Source: Aeromonas sobria (GTDB taxonomy: Bacteria > Pseudomonadota > Gammaproteobacteria > Enterobacterales > Aeromonadaceae). Taken from it: a stretch of DNA of 64,000 nucleotides. The notes beneath the pieces were generated by a model. It made no database searches, was not told the origin of the DNA, and saw only the letters and a program-made list of their open reading frames with translations. Positions within the stretch are counted from its first letter, which is position 1, and each line of letters starts with the position of its first letter. The translations under genes and the position numbers were made by a program. Location: positions 124,001-188,000 of the forward strand of contig NZ_CDBW01000017.1 of NCBI RefSeq assembly GCF_000820145.1, written 5' to 3'. Shown here in pieces: positions 30,081-39,549 of this stretch.

Positions 30081-30995
30081 ATGCGCATTGCCATGATTGG
30101 TCTGGGGGATATCGCCCAAAAAGCCTATCTGCCGCTGCTGACGAGCGACGAGCGGGTCACCCCGCTGCTCTGCACCCGCAATCCATCGGTGCTGGAGCAG
30201 CTGGCCCGCCAGTATCGGGTCGCCGAGTGCTTTACCGATGTGGCGGCCCTGCTGGCAAGTCGCCCCGACGCCGTGATGATCCACGCCGCCACCGCGGTGC
30301 ATCGCGAGCTGGCCGAGCAGTGCCTGCGCGCAGGCATCCCCACCTTTGTCGACAAGCCCCTGTGCGACACGCTGGCCGAGGCCGAGGAGCTTGCCAACCT
30401 CGCCATGGCGCAGGATTGTGCGCTGTTTGTCGGCTTCAACCGCCGCTATCTGCCCGCCATGGATGCCGCCCGTGCCCAGCCGCTCACCGAGCTCAACTGG
30501 CAGAAGCACCGCTTCGCCCTGCCCGGCAAGGCGCGGGATTTTCTGTTCGACGACTTTATTCACGTGCTCGACAGTCTCTGCTTCTATGGCGGCGCGCCAC
30601 AGGGGGATTTTCAGGCGGTGCTGCGGCCAAGTGCCCAGGACCAGCGGCTGCTGGCCGGGGTGAGCGTCAGCTGGCAGAGCGGGGACCGCGCCATCAGCGG
30701 CAGCATGAACCGCAGCGCCGGCATCACCGAGGAGCGCATCGATGCCTATGGCGACAATCTCTCGCTGCATCTTGAGAACTGCACTCGCGGCATCATCGCC
30801 CGTGACAAGCAGGCCCTGACGCTCGCTCCCAACGACTGGCAGCCGGTGCTGGCCCAGCGCGGCTTTGCCGCCATGCTGGAACACTGGTATCAGCAGATTG
30901 AACTGGGCAAGGCCGATAGCGAGTTGATCGCCTCCTACCTGCATGGCCACCGGCTGGCAGAGCAGCTGGTCGCACAGGCTGAACAGCGGGGATAA
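30081..30995 (+). CDS. Gfo/Idh/MocA family oxidoreductase, MviM/YceM-like
   Basis: A 304-residue NAD(P)-dependent oxidoreductase. The N-terminal Rossmann fold begins MRIAMIGLGDIAQKAYLPLL, similar to MviM GIVGLGGIAQKAWLPVL as I recall it. The EKP-like motif appears as FVDKPLCDTLAEAEELA, and the conserved substrate-side segment is VGFNRRYLPAM; the C-terminal QRGFAAMLEHWYQQI also resembles MviM. The substrate of this group is not known. It stands alone, with a shared terminator between it and tusE. Confidence 0.87.
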   Translation: MRIAMIGLGDIAQKAYLPLLTSDERVTPLLCTRNPSVLEQLARQYRVAECFTDVAALLASRPDAVMIHAATAVHRELAEQCLRAGIPTFVDKPLCDTLAEAEELANLAMAQDCALFVGFNRRYLPAMDAARAQPLTELNWQKHRFALPGKARDFLFDDFIHVLDSLCFYGGAPQGDFQAVLRPSAQDQRLLAGVSVSWQSGDRAISGSMNRSAGITEERIDAYGDNLSLHLENCTRGIIARDKQALTLAPNDWQPVLAQRGFAAMLEHWYQQIELGKADSELIASYLHGHRLAEQLVAQAEQRG

Positions 30996-31050
30996 GGCTG
31001 GCTGGAAGTGGGCGTGACATGAATGCGCGTTGCGCGGGGAAGGCGCATCA

Positions 31051-31086
31051 AAAACAACGGGGGCCGCAGATGCGGCCCCCGTTTTA
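31051..31086. terminator. Bidirectional terminator between the MviM-like gene and tusE
   Basis: The stem cgggggccgca (31058-31068) and tgcggcccccg (31071-31081) is followed by tttta on the plus strand and ttgtttt on the minus strand. Confidence 0.88.
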
Positions 31087-31091
31087 TGGGA

Positions 31092-31442
31092 TCAGATACA
31101 TTTCACCGGCTTGGGCAGGCCGCCAATCTTGGTCGCCTGCTTGGCGGGCCCTTCCGGGAACAGCTTGTAGAGATAGCGGCTATTGCCCTTCTCGGGGCCG
31201 TACTGTTTTTCCATCGCCTTGACCAGCGCGCGGATGGCGGGGGAGGTGTTGAACTCCAGATAGAAGGCGCGCACAAAGCGCACCACTTCCCAGTGCGGCT
31301 CCTCCAGCTCGATCCCCTCCTGCGCAGCCAGCACCAGCGCCAGCTCCTCGCTCCAGTCGTTGCTGTTGAGCAGGTAGCCCTTGGCATCGGTCTTGATGAG
31401 TTGGCCGTTTAATTCCAGCTGATGTTGTTCGGACGCAGACAT
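31092..31442 (-). CDS. tusE: Sulfurtransferase TusE (DsrC family)
   Basis: Final carrier of the Tus sulfur relay, passing persulfide from TusBCD to MnmA for 2-thiouridine in tRNA. It has 116 residues. [30 protein letters not shown] and the C-terminal [19 protein letters not shown] match E. coli TusE, with the active cysteine as the penultimate residue. GAGGAG lies six bases before the ATG. It follows yccS by 23 bases in the same direction, so the two are probably one operon. Confidence 0.96.
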   Translation of the reverse strand: MSASEQHQLELNGQLIKTDAKGYLLNSNDWSEELALVLAAQEGIELEEPHWEVVRFVRAFYLEFNTSPAIRALVKAMEKQYGPEKGNSRYLYKLFPEGPAKQATKIGGLPKPVKCI

Positions 31443-31465
31443 GGGGCTCCTCGCTAATGGGGCTA

Positions 31466-33631
31466 TCAGGATTGGGCGGGCATGGTAGCGCCTTGATCCC
31501 CGGTGAGCAACCGGCTCTCGTTGGCCAGATGCAGCAACTGATCCGCCAGCTCGCTGATGAGGTTGAGCTGCTGGGTCAGCATCAGCTGCTCCTCGCTGCT
31601 CTCCTGGTCATCATCGGGGGTGATCAGCAGGTTCTTGCTGCCGAGGGAGCTGGAGGGGTTGCCCGCCAGATGACCGGCGGCCTGCTCCAGGGTGTGGCAG
31701 ATATGGTGGCGCAGCTCATCCAGCCCGTTCACCGCCTCCAGCTTATCGCGATGGGCTCCCAGCGCCGAGATGTAGGAGAGCAGGGCGTGGTTGCGCCAGG
31801 TGAGGGTAAAGCAGAGATCGAGGAAGCGGCGGCGCTTTTGCGGCTCCACCAGCATGCTCTGCCAGGCGGTCGCCAGCTCGCTGTCGGCCAGATGGGCGCT
31901 CTTGCGCGCCACCCGATAGTCGATGGACTCATCCCGCTGCTGGGTGAGGCTCGCCAGCACCGCCGAGAGGTAGCGGGCGTTGGCCGACAGCGAATTGGCG
32001 ATCAGGGTCGGCAGCCGCTTGTATTGCCAGTCCGGCCACAGCCAGGCCACCAGCCCGTAAGAGATGAGGCAGCCGAGCAGGGTATCGAGCAAGCGCGGCC
32101 CCAGAATGGCAAAGCCGATGCCATCGAGCAGATTGAACGCCATCAACACATAGAGGGTGATAAAGCAGACCGCGGCGCTGTAGTTGTTGCGCACCTGGGT
32201 GAAGAACAGGAAGGCGGCGAGCCCCATCACCACCAGCTGAACGTGTAGCTCGGGGAACAGCCAGAGCACCGGAATGCCCACCAGAATCCCGGCGAAGGTG
32301 CCGAGCATCCGCTGCACCAGTCGGCGGCGGGTGGCGCTGTAGCTGGGCTGGCAGACAAACAGCACTGTGAGCAAGATCCAGTAGCCCTTTTCCAGATCAA
32401 AGGCTTGCAGTATGCCGTAGCCGATCACCAGCCCGAGCGACAAGCGCAATGCATGGCGAAACACCATGGAGTGCAAGGTGAGGTGCTGCTTGAGCTGGGT
32501 CAGCAGTGGCAGGCGGGGCGGGCGCGCCAGCGCAGGCAGGTTTTGCGGCGCCTGCTCGGGGTTTTGCAGTCCCTCGGCGTTGCCCAGCAGCTGGTTGATG
32601 CTGGCCAGATTGCGGCGCAGGAACTTCATCGGCGTCAGCAGGGTTTTCGGGTAGTGCTGCTTGAGATGGGTGAATTCCAGCTGATCGCCAAGAGCCTGCA
32701 GCGTCCAGTGAATGCGCTTGTTATGGCTGTAGGGTTTGTGCACCAAAATGGCGTAACCGAGCCGCTGACACGCCTCGGAGAGTTGCAGGAACACCTCCTG
32801 AAATCCTTCCAGCACTATGCCCTGTTTGAGCTCCGCTTCCAGTCGGCTGTAAGGGTAGTGGCTGGAGGTGGCGCGCTCGTGAATTTCCAGCGCCAGCAGG
32901 TAGAGGCGCAGCAGGCTGGCAAGCTCCGGACTGGCCGGATGGCGGCGGCTCAGGCGGGCGTTGAGGGCCGACTTGGTGAGGGTCAACGCACTCACCAGAT
33001 TGATATTGAGCTGGGCCAGATTGTGGCGAATGGCCTGGGCACCGTGCTCGTCCGCCGGGAAGAAGCGGGCTTTTTCCAGCAGATAGCGGCCAAGGGCGAA
33101 ATAGCTCTGGGCCAGCTGCTCGTGCAGGGTTTTGTAGGGCAGCAGCCAGAGCCAGATGAAAGAGACCAGCCCATACCAGAGGGCGCCAGCGCCGAGGGCC
33201 AGCGGTTGGTAGAAGAGATCCGGCGCCTTGGCGGCCCCCAGCATGGTGTAGATGGCGATCAGCAGCGAGCCAAAGCTGATGGTGGCGTAGCGGGCACCGA
33301 GCGCCCCCACCATCACGAAGATAAAAGTGGAGCTGGCCAGCCCGATGGCAAACAGCCAGGGGGTGGGGTAGAGATACTGCACGCAGAGGGACGCAAACAT
33401 GAAGCAGATGAGCGTCATGGCGAGGTTCTTGAGGCGTCCCCACAGGCTGTCGTCGGTTTCGGCGATGGCGCCTGCCACTAACCCGAGGGAGAGCAGCACG
33501 GTGAGCTGGATATTGCCGGTGGCCAGGGTGAAGGCGAGCAGACCGAGAATGGCCAGCAGCACCTTGAGGGCGAAATAGATGTGACTATCGGTGAGCAGTC
33601 GGCGTAACAGACTGGAGAAGTCCATGGGCAT
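31466..33631 (-). CDS. yccS: YccS/YhfK family putative inner-membrane transporter
   Basis: A 721-residue membrane protein with two hydrophobic blocks (residues about 17-160 and 395-520), each followed by a cytoplasmic region, the layout of the YccS/FUSC-like family related to aromatic acid exporters. Motifs shared with E. coli YccS include [43 protein letters not shown] and [26 protein letters not shown]. The substrate is unknown. The ATG at 33631 is preceded by AAGGAGG inside a 27-codon frame whose translation resembles the start of yccS itself. tusE follows. Confidence 0.92.
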   Translation of the reverse strand: MPMDFSSLLRRLLTDSHIYFALKVLLAILGLLAFTLATGNIQLTVLLSLGLVAGAIAETDDSLWGRLKNLAMTLICFMFASLCVQYLYPTPWLFAIGLASSTFIFVMVGALGARYATISFGSLLIAIYTMLGAAKAPDLFYQPLALGAGALWYGLVSFIWLWLLPYKTLHEQLAQSYFALGRYLLEKARFFPADEHGAQAIRHNLAQLNINLVSALTLTKSALNARLSRRHPASPELASLLRLYLLALEIHERATSSHYPYSRLEAELKQGIVLEGFQEVFLQLSEACQRLGYAILVHKPYSHNKRIHWTLQALGDQLEFTHLKQHYPKTLLTPMKFLRRNLASINQLLGNAEGLQNPEQAPQNLPALARPPRLPLLTQLKQHLTLHSMVFRHALRLSLGLVIGYGILQAFDLEKGYWILLTVLFVCQPSYSATRRRLVQRMLGTFAGILVGIPVLWLFPELHVQLVVMGLAAFLFFTQVRNNYSAAVCFITLYVLMAFNLLDGIGFAILGPRLLDTLLGCLISYGLVAWLWPDWQYKRLPTLIANSLSANARYLSAVLASLTQQRDESIDYRVARKSAHLADSELATAWQSMLVEPQKRRRFLDLCFTLTWRNHALLSYISALGAHRDKLEAVNGLDELRHHICHTLEQAAGHLAGNPSSSLGSKNLLITPDDDQESSEEQLMLTQQLNLISELADQLLHLANESRLLTGDQGATMPAQS

Positions 33632-33632
33632 G

Positions 33633-33716
33633 CTAGATCCCCTCCTTGAGCGAAGTGAAATCGATGCGACTGTCGGTCAGCAGTCCGCGCAGCAGGCCAG
33701 AGAGATCCATCAGCAT
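33633..33716 (-). pseudogene. 27-codon partial duplicate of the yccS 5' end, or leader peptide
   Basis: On the minus strand ATG at 33716 opens MLMDLSGLLRGLLTDSRIDF and runs seven more codons to TAG at 33633. This parallels the yccS start [20 protein letters not shown] residue by residue. The yccS ATG follows one base after the TAG, and the AAGGAGG that serves yccS is inside this frame (codons for KEG). No good ribosome-binding site precedes the ATG at 33716, so translation is uncertain. A remnant of a tandem duplication is the simplest reading; a coupled leader peptide is the alternative. Confidence 0.6.
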
Positions 33717-33770
33717 GAGAGAGGTGAAACCTTTGAACGAGACGAGAGCGGGATAGTAACCTGCCAAGCG

Positions 33771-33804
33771 CGAAGTGGCCCTGATTTGGATCAGGGCCAC
33801 TTCG
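33771..33804. repeat. 14-bp perfect inverted repeat upstream of yccS
   Basis: cgaagtggccctga (33771-33784) is the exact reverse complement of tcagggccacttcg (33791-33804), with loop tttgga. Neither side has a convincing T tract, so an operator or RNA hairpin in the yccS leader is more likely than a terminator. It could also end xanP transcripts weakly. Confidence 0.6.
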
Positions 33805-33957
33805 CTTCATATTGTTGATTTACCTATTATCTTGACAGAAATGGCGATGAGTCAATCGATGATCCTGTTTGGCACCCGGCTAGCACTGTCACTAACCGTC
33901 ACCTCCCCGGAAAAACCGGGCATCGCCACACTGCATCCGCTATCGGGTGGTGATAGC

Positions 33958-35354
33958 TCAGACGCGGGGCTTTTCGCGCTTGGGTAGCAACAGGTTCATC
34001 AAGATAGCAGTGATACCACCGGTGGCGACGCCGTAGGAGAGCACGCTCTTGACGAGTTCCGGCATATGTTGCAAGACCTCGGGCACCTGGGCGACGCCCA
34101 GTCCCATCGCAATCGAGACTGCCAGGATCATCAGGGCGCGTCTATCCAGCTCCTCGCGGGAAATAATACGGACACCCGCGGCAGCAATGGTGCCGAACAT
34201 CACTATGGTGGCCCCTCCCAGCACGGGTTCCGGGATCTGTTGTACCAGGCTGGCGACCGCGGGGAACAGGCCGAGTAGCGCCAGCATGCCGGCGATAAAG
34301 AGGCCAACATAGCGGCTGGCCACCCCGGTCAGCTGGATGACGCCATTGTTCTGACTGAAGGTAGACATGGGGAAGGTGGAGAAGAGCGCGGCCATAATCG
34401 AGTTGCAACCATCAGCCAGCACCCCCCCTTTAATCCGTTTCATATAGATCTTGCCGCTGACCGGTTCGCCAGATACATCCGACGTGGCGGTCATATCACC
34501 AATGGCTTCCAGTGCGGTTACCACAAAGATGATGGCCAGTGGCACAAACAGCTGCCAGTCAAAGCCCAGGCCATAACGCAAGGGGATCGGCACCATCACC
34601 ATGGGGCCGTCAAAGGTTGGTGGTGTCACCTTGCCCAGCAGCAGCGCCACGGCATAGCCGGTCAGCATGGCGATCATGATGGCCGAGAGGCGCAGCCAGG
34701 GGTTGCGACTGCGCTGCAGCAGCACGATAAGACCGAGCACCAGCAGGGAAAGCAACAGGTTGCTGTGGCTGGCAAAGCTGCCATCCGCAAGGGCACCGTA
34801 GCCACCGCCCATGCTGATCAGACCCACCTTGATCAGGGTCAGGCCGATCAGCAACACCACTATGCCGGTCACCAGCGGGGTGATCACCTTTGTACCAGAT
34901 GCAGAAAGCGGCTCAGGATCACCATGGTGAGTGCCGCCACCATCATGGTGCCGAACAGGGTGCCGAGCATATCTTCCGTCGGCATGGCGGCTTGCTGTAG
35001 CGCGAGGCCCGAGGCGATGATAGGGCCGAGGAAGTTGAAGCTGGTGCCCTGTACCGATAACAGACCGGAACCGATAGGGCCGAAGCGGCGGGTCTGGATG
35101 AAGGAGGCGATACCGGACATGACCAGTGACATGGAGACGATATAACGGGTGTCGGCAGCAGGGAGCCCGAGGGCATTGGCGATGATGAGAGTAGGAGTGA
35201 TGATGGCGACAAACATGGCGAGCATATGCTGCAGGGCGGCGAACAGGGTCTGGGGTAGCGGAGGGACATCATCTATACCGTAGACCAGTTCGCTGTGCGC
35301 TCGTCGGGGTGGATGTGCCTCAGGGGTGATGGGGGCGGCGGCAGCCTGTTCCAT
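33958..35354 (-). pseudogene. xanP: XanP-like xanthine/purine permease, frameshifted
   Basis: NCS2-family purine:proton symporter broken into two frames. The upstream frame (35354-34884, 156 residues, from MEQAAAAPITPEAH) covers the first membrane segments and ends FLHLVQR-stop. The downstream frame (34887-33958, 309 residues) begins [20 protein letters not shown] and holds the NCS2 signature [17 protein letters not shown]. Joined they give about 465 residues, the length of E. coli XanP, which reads LHLARRIITPLVSG at this point. One base is missing at caaagg-tgatc near 34887. A sequencing error is possible. The two frames overlap as GTGA, so split expression by re-initiation cannot be excluded. 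A PurR-like box lies upstream. Confidence 0.85.
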
Positions 35355-35462
35355 AAGTACCTCGAATGGTGTGGGGAGGGGGAGAAAATTGGGCGCTATT
35401 GTAGTGATTGAAATGGTGCTGACCAGCGCTAATTATGCGGAAAAAGGTTTATTTTTCGATAC

Positions 35463-35478
35463 ATTGAAACGTTTGCGC
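35463..35478 (-). promoter_or_regulatory. PurR-like operator before xanP
   Basis: The minus strand reads gcgcaaacgtttcaat, containing the uninterrupted core cgcaaacgttt of the E. coli PurR consensus. It lies about 110 bases before the purine permease start, a sensible target. Confidence 0.6.
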
Positions 35479-35589
35479 GCTGCGGTTATCATCTGTCGGT
35501 TTGTGTGACCCTCATCACGGTTTAATTTTCCCTTGCCCCCCCCTGACTCGGTGTAGAATGAGCCCTCTTTAGTTATGTGGAGCATCCAG

Positions 35590-36711
35590 ATGCTGAAATT
35601 GGCGGAGTTCTGGAGTGCCAAGGCTCACTCCGAAGATTTTACCCGTACCCGCATGGGGTTTATGACAGTGCGTTTGCGCCTGCTCACCTGCCTGCTGATG
35701 GCGGGCTTGCCGGTGTGGGCCGTGATAGATTGGGCTACCTTGCCTGCGGGTCATTTCGAGCAACTGTTTCAGGCCAGGATCTTCTGCACTCTGGCGCTCT
35801 CACCCCTGATCCCGCTCTCCTATCTCATCCACTTTCGTCGTGAGCGGATGAAGCTGGCACTCGGCTATTTGATGGCGGTGATGATGCTCTTCTCGCTCTT
35901 TTGCCTCCATAGCTTTGGTACAGAACAACAGCTGCAAGCGGGCTATGTGGCCTTTCCCTATCTGCTGATCACCCTGTTTGCCATCTTTCCTATTCCTCTC
36001 TCCCTCGGGTTACAACTGGCGGGGGTGGTGCTGCTGACCATGCTGCTGGGCCACTGGCTGCTGGTGGGCCAGACCATCTGGAGTCAGGCCACCCTGAATC
36101 AGGTGTGGGTGCTTGGCATGTTCACCCTGGCCAGCTGCTGGGTGCAGTGTGGTCAGCTCAACATGTTGCTGCGGCTCTATCGGGAATCGACCACCGACGA
36201 GCTGACCGGCATGATGAATCGCCGCTTGTTGATGAAAGAGCTGGAGCAAGCCCGTGTCAGGCTGTTATCCAAGAAGAGATCGTTTGCTGTGTTGCTGCTG
36301 GATCTGGACCGTTTCAAGCGGATCAATGACATCTATGGTCATCTGGCGGGGGATGCGGTGCTCAAAGACGTCGCGGCGACCTTGAATGAACAACTGGACT
36401 CAGGGATGGTGTTGGGGCGTTATGGGGGAGAAGAGTTTGCCATTTTGATCCACAACTGTGCTGACCCGGCGCAGGCGAGCAAAATGGCCGAGCGGTTGCG
36501 CATTGCGGTCGAGGCGCGGCTGGTGAAGAGCCCCACCGCTGATGAGTTGCTGGAGGTGACGGTGAGTATCGGGATTGCCATGGCGCGCCCCGATGACACC
36601 ATCGATATTCTGATCAACCGTGCCGACGAGTGTCTCTATCAGGCCAAGATGGCGGGCCGAAACTGCGTGGTGGTTGAGCATCAGCCGAGCGTAAAAACAG
36701 ATGCCGCCTGA
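35590..36711 (+). CDS. Membrane diguanylate cyclase (GGDEF)
   Basis: A 373-residue protein with about six N-terminal membrane segments (residues about 25-195) and a C-terminal GGDEF domain that makes cyclic di-GMP from GTP. The domain begins STTDELTGMMNRRLLMKEL, has the metal-binding DLDRFKRINDIYGH and the active site RYGGEEFAIL. No RxxD inhibitory site precedes GGEEF, so product inhibition of the usual kind is not expected. The ATG at 35590 has GGAG eight bases upstream; ATG at 35575 has no site. No recognised sensor domain is present besides the membrane part. The gene stands alone. Confidence 0.92.
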   Translation: MLKLAEFWSAKAHSEDFTRTRMGFMTVRLRLLTCLLMAGLPVWAVIDWATLPAGHFEQLFQARIFCTLALSPLIPLSYLIHFRRERMKLALGYLMAVMMLFSLFCLHSFGTEQQLQAGYVAFPYLLITLFAIFPIPLSLGLQLAGVVLLTMLLGHWLLVGQTIWSQATLNQVWVLGMFTLASCWVQCGQLNMLLRLYRESTTDELTGMMNRRLLMKELEQARVRLLSKKRSFAVLLLDLDRFKRINDIYGHLAGDAVLKDVAATLNEQLDSGMVLGRYGGEEFAILIHNCADPAQASKMAERLRIAVEARLVKSPTADELLEVTVSIGIAMARPDDTIDILINRADECLYQAKMAGRNCVVVEHQPSVKTDAA

Positions 36712-36722
36712 GGGCGGCATCT
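36691..36722. terminator. Terminator between the diguanylate cyclase gene and yciN
   Basis: The arms agatgccgcc (36699-36708) and ggcggcatct (36713-36722), loop tgag, overlap the cyclase stop. On the minus strand the stem is followed by gttttta, so it mainly serves yciN. Confidence 0.75.
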
Positions 36723-36741
36723 TGTTGGCGACGTGTCGAAC

Positions 36742-36990
36742 TTAGCTCAGCCGGTACTTGCCGGAGAGCTGCTGGGCCAGCAGCTTGAACATGTTGAACA
36801 CCGCCATGGTCTTGCCGGTCGGGGTGCCATCTTCGGCCAGGAAGAACTCCCCTTTGAATACCAGAATGTCGCTCTTTTGTTCCACCGAATCGGCACGCAT
36901 GCCGTGGATGAAATCCTCGTGGTTCTTGATGATGGTATTGGCCATCTCCAGCAAGGCACTCTCGGTGATCAGCTCTTTTTCGGGTTGCAT
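36742..36990 (-). CDS. YciN family protein (DUF2498)
   Basis: An 82-residue protein matching E. coli YciN (83 residues) along its length: LLEMANTIIKNHEDFIHGM, ILVFKGEFFLAEDGTPTGKT and AVFNMFKLLAQQLSGKYRL. The function is not known. It lies alone on the minus strand between a diguanylate cyclase gene and a MATE pump, with a good terminator after it. Confidence 0.88.
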   Translation of the reverse strand: MQPEKELITESALLEMANTIIKNHEDFIHGMRADSVEQKSDILVFKGEFFLAEDGTPTGKTMAVFNMFKLLAQQLSGKYRLS

Positions 36991-37122
36991 GCTCGTCTCC
37001 TTAAACGACTACGAGGCAGCGGCGTTGCTGCATATGGCGGCGCCCTGCCTCTGAATTGAGAGGCGACTAGCATACTGCAAACGGGTTTTTACTGTCATTG
37101 ATATGACCCCGTTCCGTGCTGT

Positions 37123-38502
37123 TTATCCTATCACCAGGTTTTTGAGCCAGCGCCGCTGGCGAATGCGGCGTTGCACCAGCAGCACCTTGCTCAGCTCCTC
37201 CAGCAACACCACTGCCACCACCCAGGAGAGTGGCCAGCCGAGCACACTGACGGCCACCCAGGCGAGCGGGATGCCGATGCACCACATGCTGACGATATCG
37301 ATAAAGATGCTGTAGTTCACATCGCCGCCAGAGCGCAGCACACCGATGATCCCCACCATATTGAATACCTTGAGCAGCATCCCCAGACACATGATGCCGA
37401 GCACCTGACCCGCCTCGCTCATCAGCTCGGCGGGGAGGTTGCCGACCCACTGCAGCAGATTGGCTTGCAGCAACCAGACCGCGATCCCCACCAGCAGTGC
37501 ACCAATCGGCGCCAGCAGCAGGAACAGCTGGGAGTGTTGCCAGGCGATGTCGTACTCCTCGGCCCCGAGCCGGTGGCCGAGCAGGGTAGAGCAAGCTACC
37601 GCCAGCCCGAAGAAGAGGGAGATGAGGATGCTCTCCAGCGTGCCGAGGGTGGTCATGATGGCCAGCGAATCGGTCCCCAGATGGGCGTAGAGAAAGCCGT
37701 AAATCAGCATGCCAAAGGCCCAGAGCCCGTCGTGGAACAAGAGCGGCAGGGCGATCAGGGTGAAGCGCACCACCTCCTTGCGTTTGAAGGCGGCCAGCCA
37801 GTCTGGTGTGCGCGGGATCAGCCGTGACTCATAACGCTTCACGTAGATCAGCAGCAAGGCCGTTTGCAGCAGGCGTGAAATGGTCGTGCCCCAGGCCGAC
37901 CCGGCTACGCCCATCGCCTCGAAGCCGAAATGACCGAAGATGAGGGCGTAGTTAAGGATGACGTTGGCAATGATGGCGATAATGCCGATGCGGGTCGGGG
38001 CAGCGGCGTTGCCCACCGAGCGCAGCGCTGATTCCAGCGGCACCACGATGGCGGTACAGAGGATGGTGGCGCCAGTGATCATCAGAAACTGGTCGGCGAG
38101 GGCGCGCAGCGCCGGATCCTGGCTGGCAAAGCCCAGCACGCTGCCCGGCGATAATACATAGAGAAAGGCAAACGGCAGGGTGACCAGCAGGGCCCCCACC
38201 AGCGCCAGCGCCAGGGATCGGCGCACACCGGCCAGCTCGCCGCGCCCGAAGTATTGCGCTGACAATACCGAGACCCCACCCGAGAGGCCTGCTATCACCA
38301 GCAGATTGAAGAAGAAGACCCGGTTACCCAAGCCGACCGCCGCCACCGCAGTGGTGCCAAGCTGGCTCACCATCATGATATCGATGAGGCCGAGCAGGGA
38401 GAACATCATGGACTGCAGCGAGACAGGCAGCGCCAGCCGCCACAGTCTGGTCATGAACTCGCGATCAGTGGTTTGTTTTAAAATCGCTTGCCAATAATTC
38501 AT
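37123..38502 (-). CDS. MATE family multidrug/sodium antiporter
   Basis: A 459-residue membrane protein with about 12 segments. The MATE fold is seen from ALPVSLQSMMFSLLGLIDIMMVSQLGTTAVAAVGLGNRV and the second-half counterpart GTLESILISLFFGLAVACSTLLGHRLGAEEYD. Such pumps export cationic drugs in exchange for sodium or protons. The specific subgroup (NorM-like or other) cannot be decided by eye. It diverges from an AraC-type regulator 120 bases away, which is a candidate controller. Confidence 0.9.
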   Translation of the reverse strand: MNYWQAILKQTTDREFMTRLWRLALPVSLQSMMFSLLGLIDIMMVSQLGTTAVAAVGLGNRVFFFNLLVIAGLSGGVSVLSAQYFGRGELAGVRRSLALALVGALLVTLPFAFLYVLSPGSVLGFASQDPALRALADQFLMITGATILCTAIVVPLESALRSVGNAAAPTRIGIIAIIANVILNYALIFGHFGFEAMGVAGSAWGTTISRLLQTALLLIYVKRYESRLIPRTPDWLAAFKRKEVVRFTLIALPLLFHDGLWAFGMLIYGFLYAHLGTDSLAIMTTLGTLESILISLFFGLAVACSTLLGHRLGAEEYDIAWQHSQLFLLLAPIGALLVGIAVWLLQANLLQWVGNLPAELMSEAGQVLGIMCLGMLLKVFNMVGIIGVLRSGGDVNYSIFIDIVSMWCIGIPLAWVAVSVLGWPLSWVVAVVLLEELSKVLLVQRRIRQRRWLKNLVIG

Positions 38503-38622
38503 AGTTTTTAACCGGGGGTGAGAAAAGCAAGGTTTGTCAGGGGTATGATAGGTGGATATCGAGGTTTTCCCACTGTGGATACCTCTCGGTTTTCTTGTGT
38601 AAAACTATCCTGTTGAGGTGTT

Positions 38623-39480
38623 ATGCCATTTATCAGCGAGTGTCTGGAGATAGCCCCTGGCTGTGAAGAGCGGATGCTGGGGCGTGAAGGGCTGCCTCTG
38701 CTCGGTGAGGCGGGCATCTTTCTGACCGGTCTCTCCAGGGTGCGGGATCACTATGTGATCCGCCGCAATCGCCCCGAGTTTCACATCCTGATGGTGAGTC
38801 ACGATGAGGGTGGGGTGCTACTCACCGACGAGGGGGAGCAAGCCATTCCGGCCGGGTCGCTGATTTTCCTGCCCGCCGCCGTGCCCGGTGGCCTCAAGCT
38901 GGTTGGGGAGAGCTGGCAGATCAGCTGGATTTTGCTCGATGACGTGCCGCGCTGGCAGCACCTGCACCGCCTTGGTCATCGCATCTGGCAAGGGGATGGC
39001 GGCGATCAGCTCTGCCATCTGCTCAGCCTGATGCAGGTAGAAGGCGTGCGCTCATCGTTGCAGCCTCAGTTGCTCAGTCTGCTGCTGGCACTACTGGAGC
39101 GCACCTTGCAAGGGGAGGTGCGGGGCACCCCGGAGCTACGGTTGCAGGCGCTGTTTCGCCGGGTGGAGGCGCGCCTTGACGAACCCTGGAGTGTGGTCCT
39201 GCTGGCTGACCAGATGGCCTGCTCGGTGCCCCATCTGCATCGCCTTTGTCAGCAAGCATTTGGCATGGGGCCGATGGCGAGGGTGACCGAGCTCAGAATG
39301 AGCAAGGCGCGCCAGTTGCTGCTCTATACCAACTGGTCACTCGGTGAGCTGGCGATCCGGGTCGGTTACAGCGATGGGGCCAACTTTGCCAACCGCTTTC
39401 GCCGTCTGACAGGGCAGACACCGGGTGCTTTTCGTCGACTGGGTCGCAAACCTTTTGCAACAGATGTGCAAACTCTTTGA
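38623..39480 (+). CDS. AraC-family transcriptional regulator
   Basis: A 285-residue protein with an N-terminal cupin-like sensor (RPEFHILMVSHDEGGVLLTDEG, AIPAGSLIFLPA) and a C-terminal AraC DNA-binding domain: WSVVLLADQMACSVPHLHRL, then LGELAIRVGYSDGANFANRF and RRLTGQTPGAFRR. The architecture is like AraC itself or sugar-responsive members. It lies between the divergent MATE gene and the malic enzyme gene 69 bases downstream. Either may be its target; neither is shown. Confidence 0.9.
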   Translation: MPFISECLEIAPGCEERMLGREGLPLLGEAGIFLTGLSRVRDHYVIRRNRPEFHILMVSHDEGGVLLTDEGEQAIPAGSLIFLPAAVPGGLKLVGESWQISWILLDDVPRWQHLHRLGHRIWQGDGGDQLCHLLSLMQVEGVRSSLQPQLLSLLLALLERTLQGEVRGTPELRLQALFRRVEARLDEPWSVVLLADQMACSVPHLHRLCQQAFGMGPMARVTELRMSKARQLLLYTNWSLGELAIRVGYSDGANFANRFRRLTGQTPGAFRRLGRKPFATDVQTL

Positions 39481-39549
39481 AATTCATGGCGCAAGTCCCT
39501 AGGATCGGCGGGTTCCTGCGTCTCGCTAATCGTTTAGGTATCAAGATCC

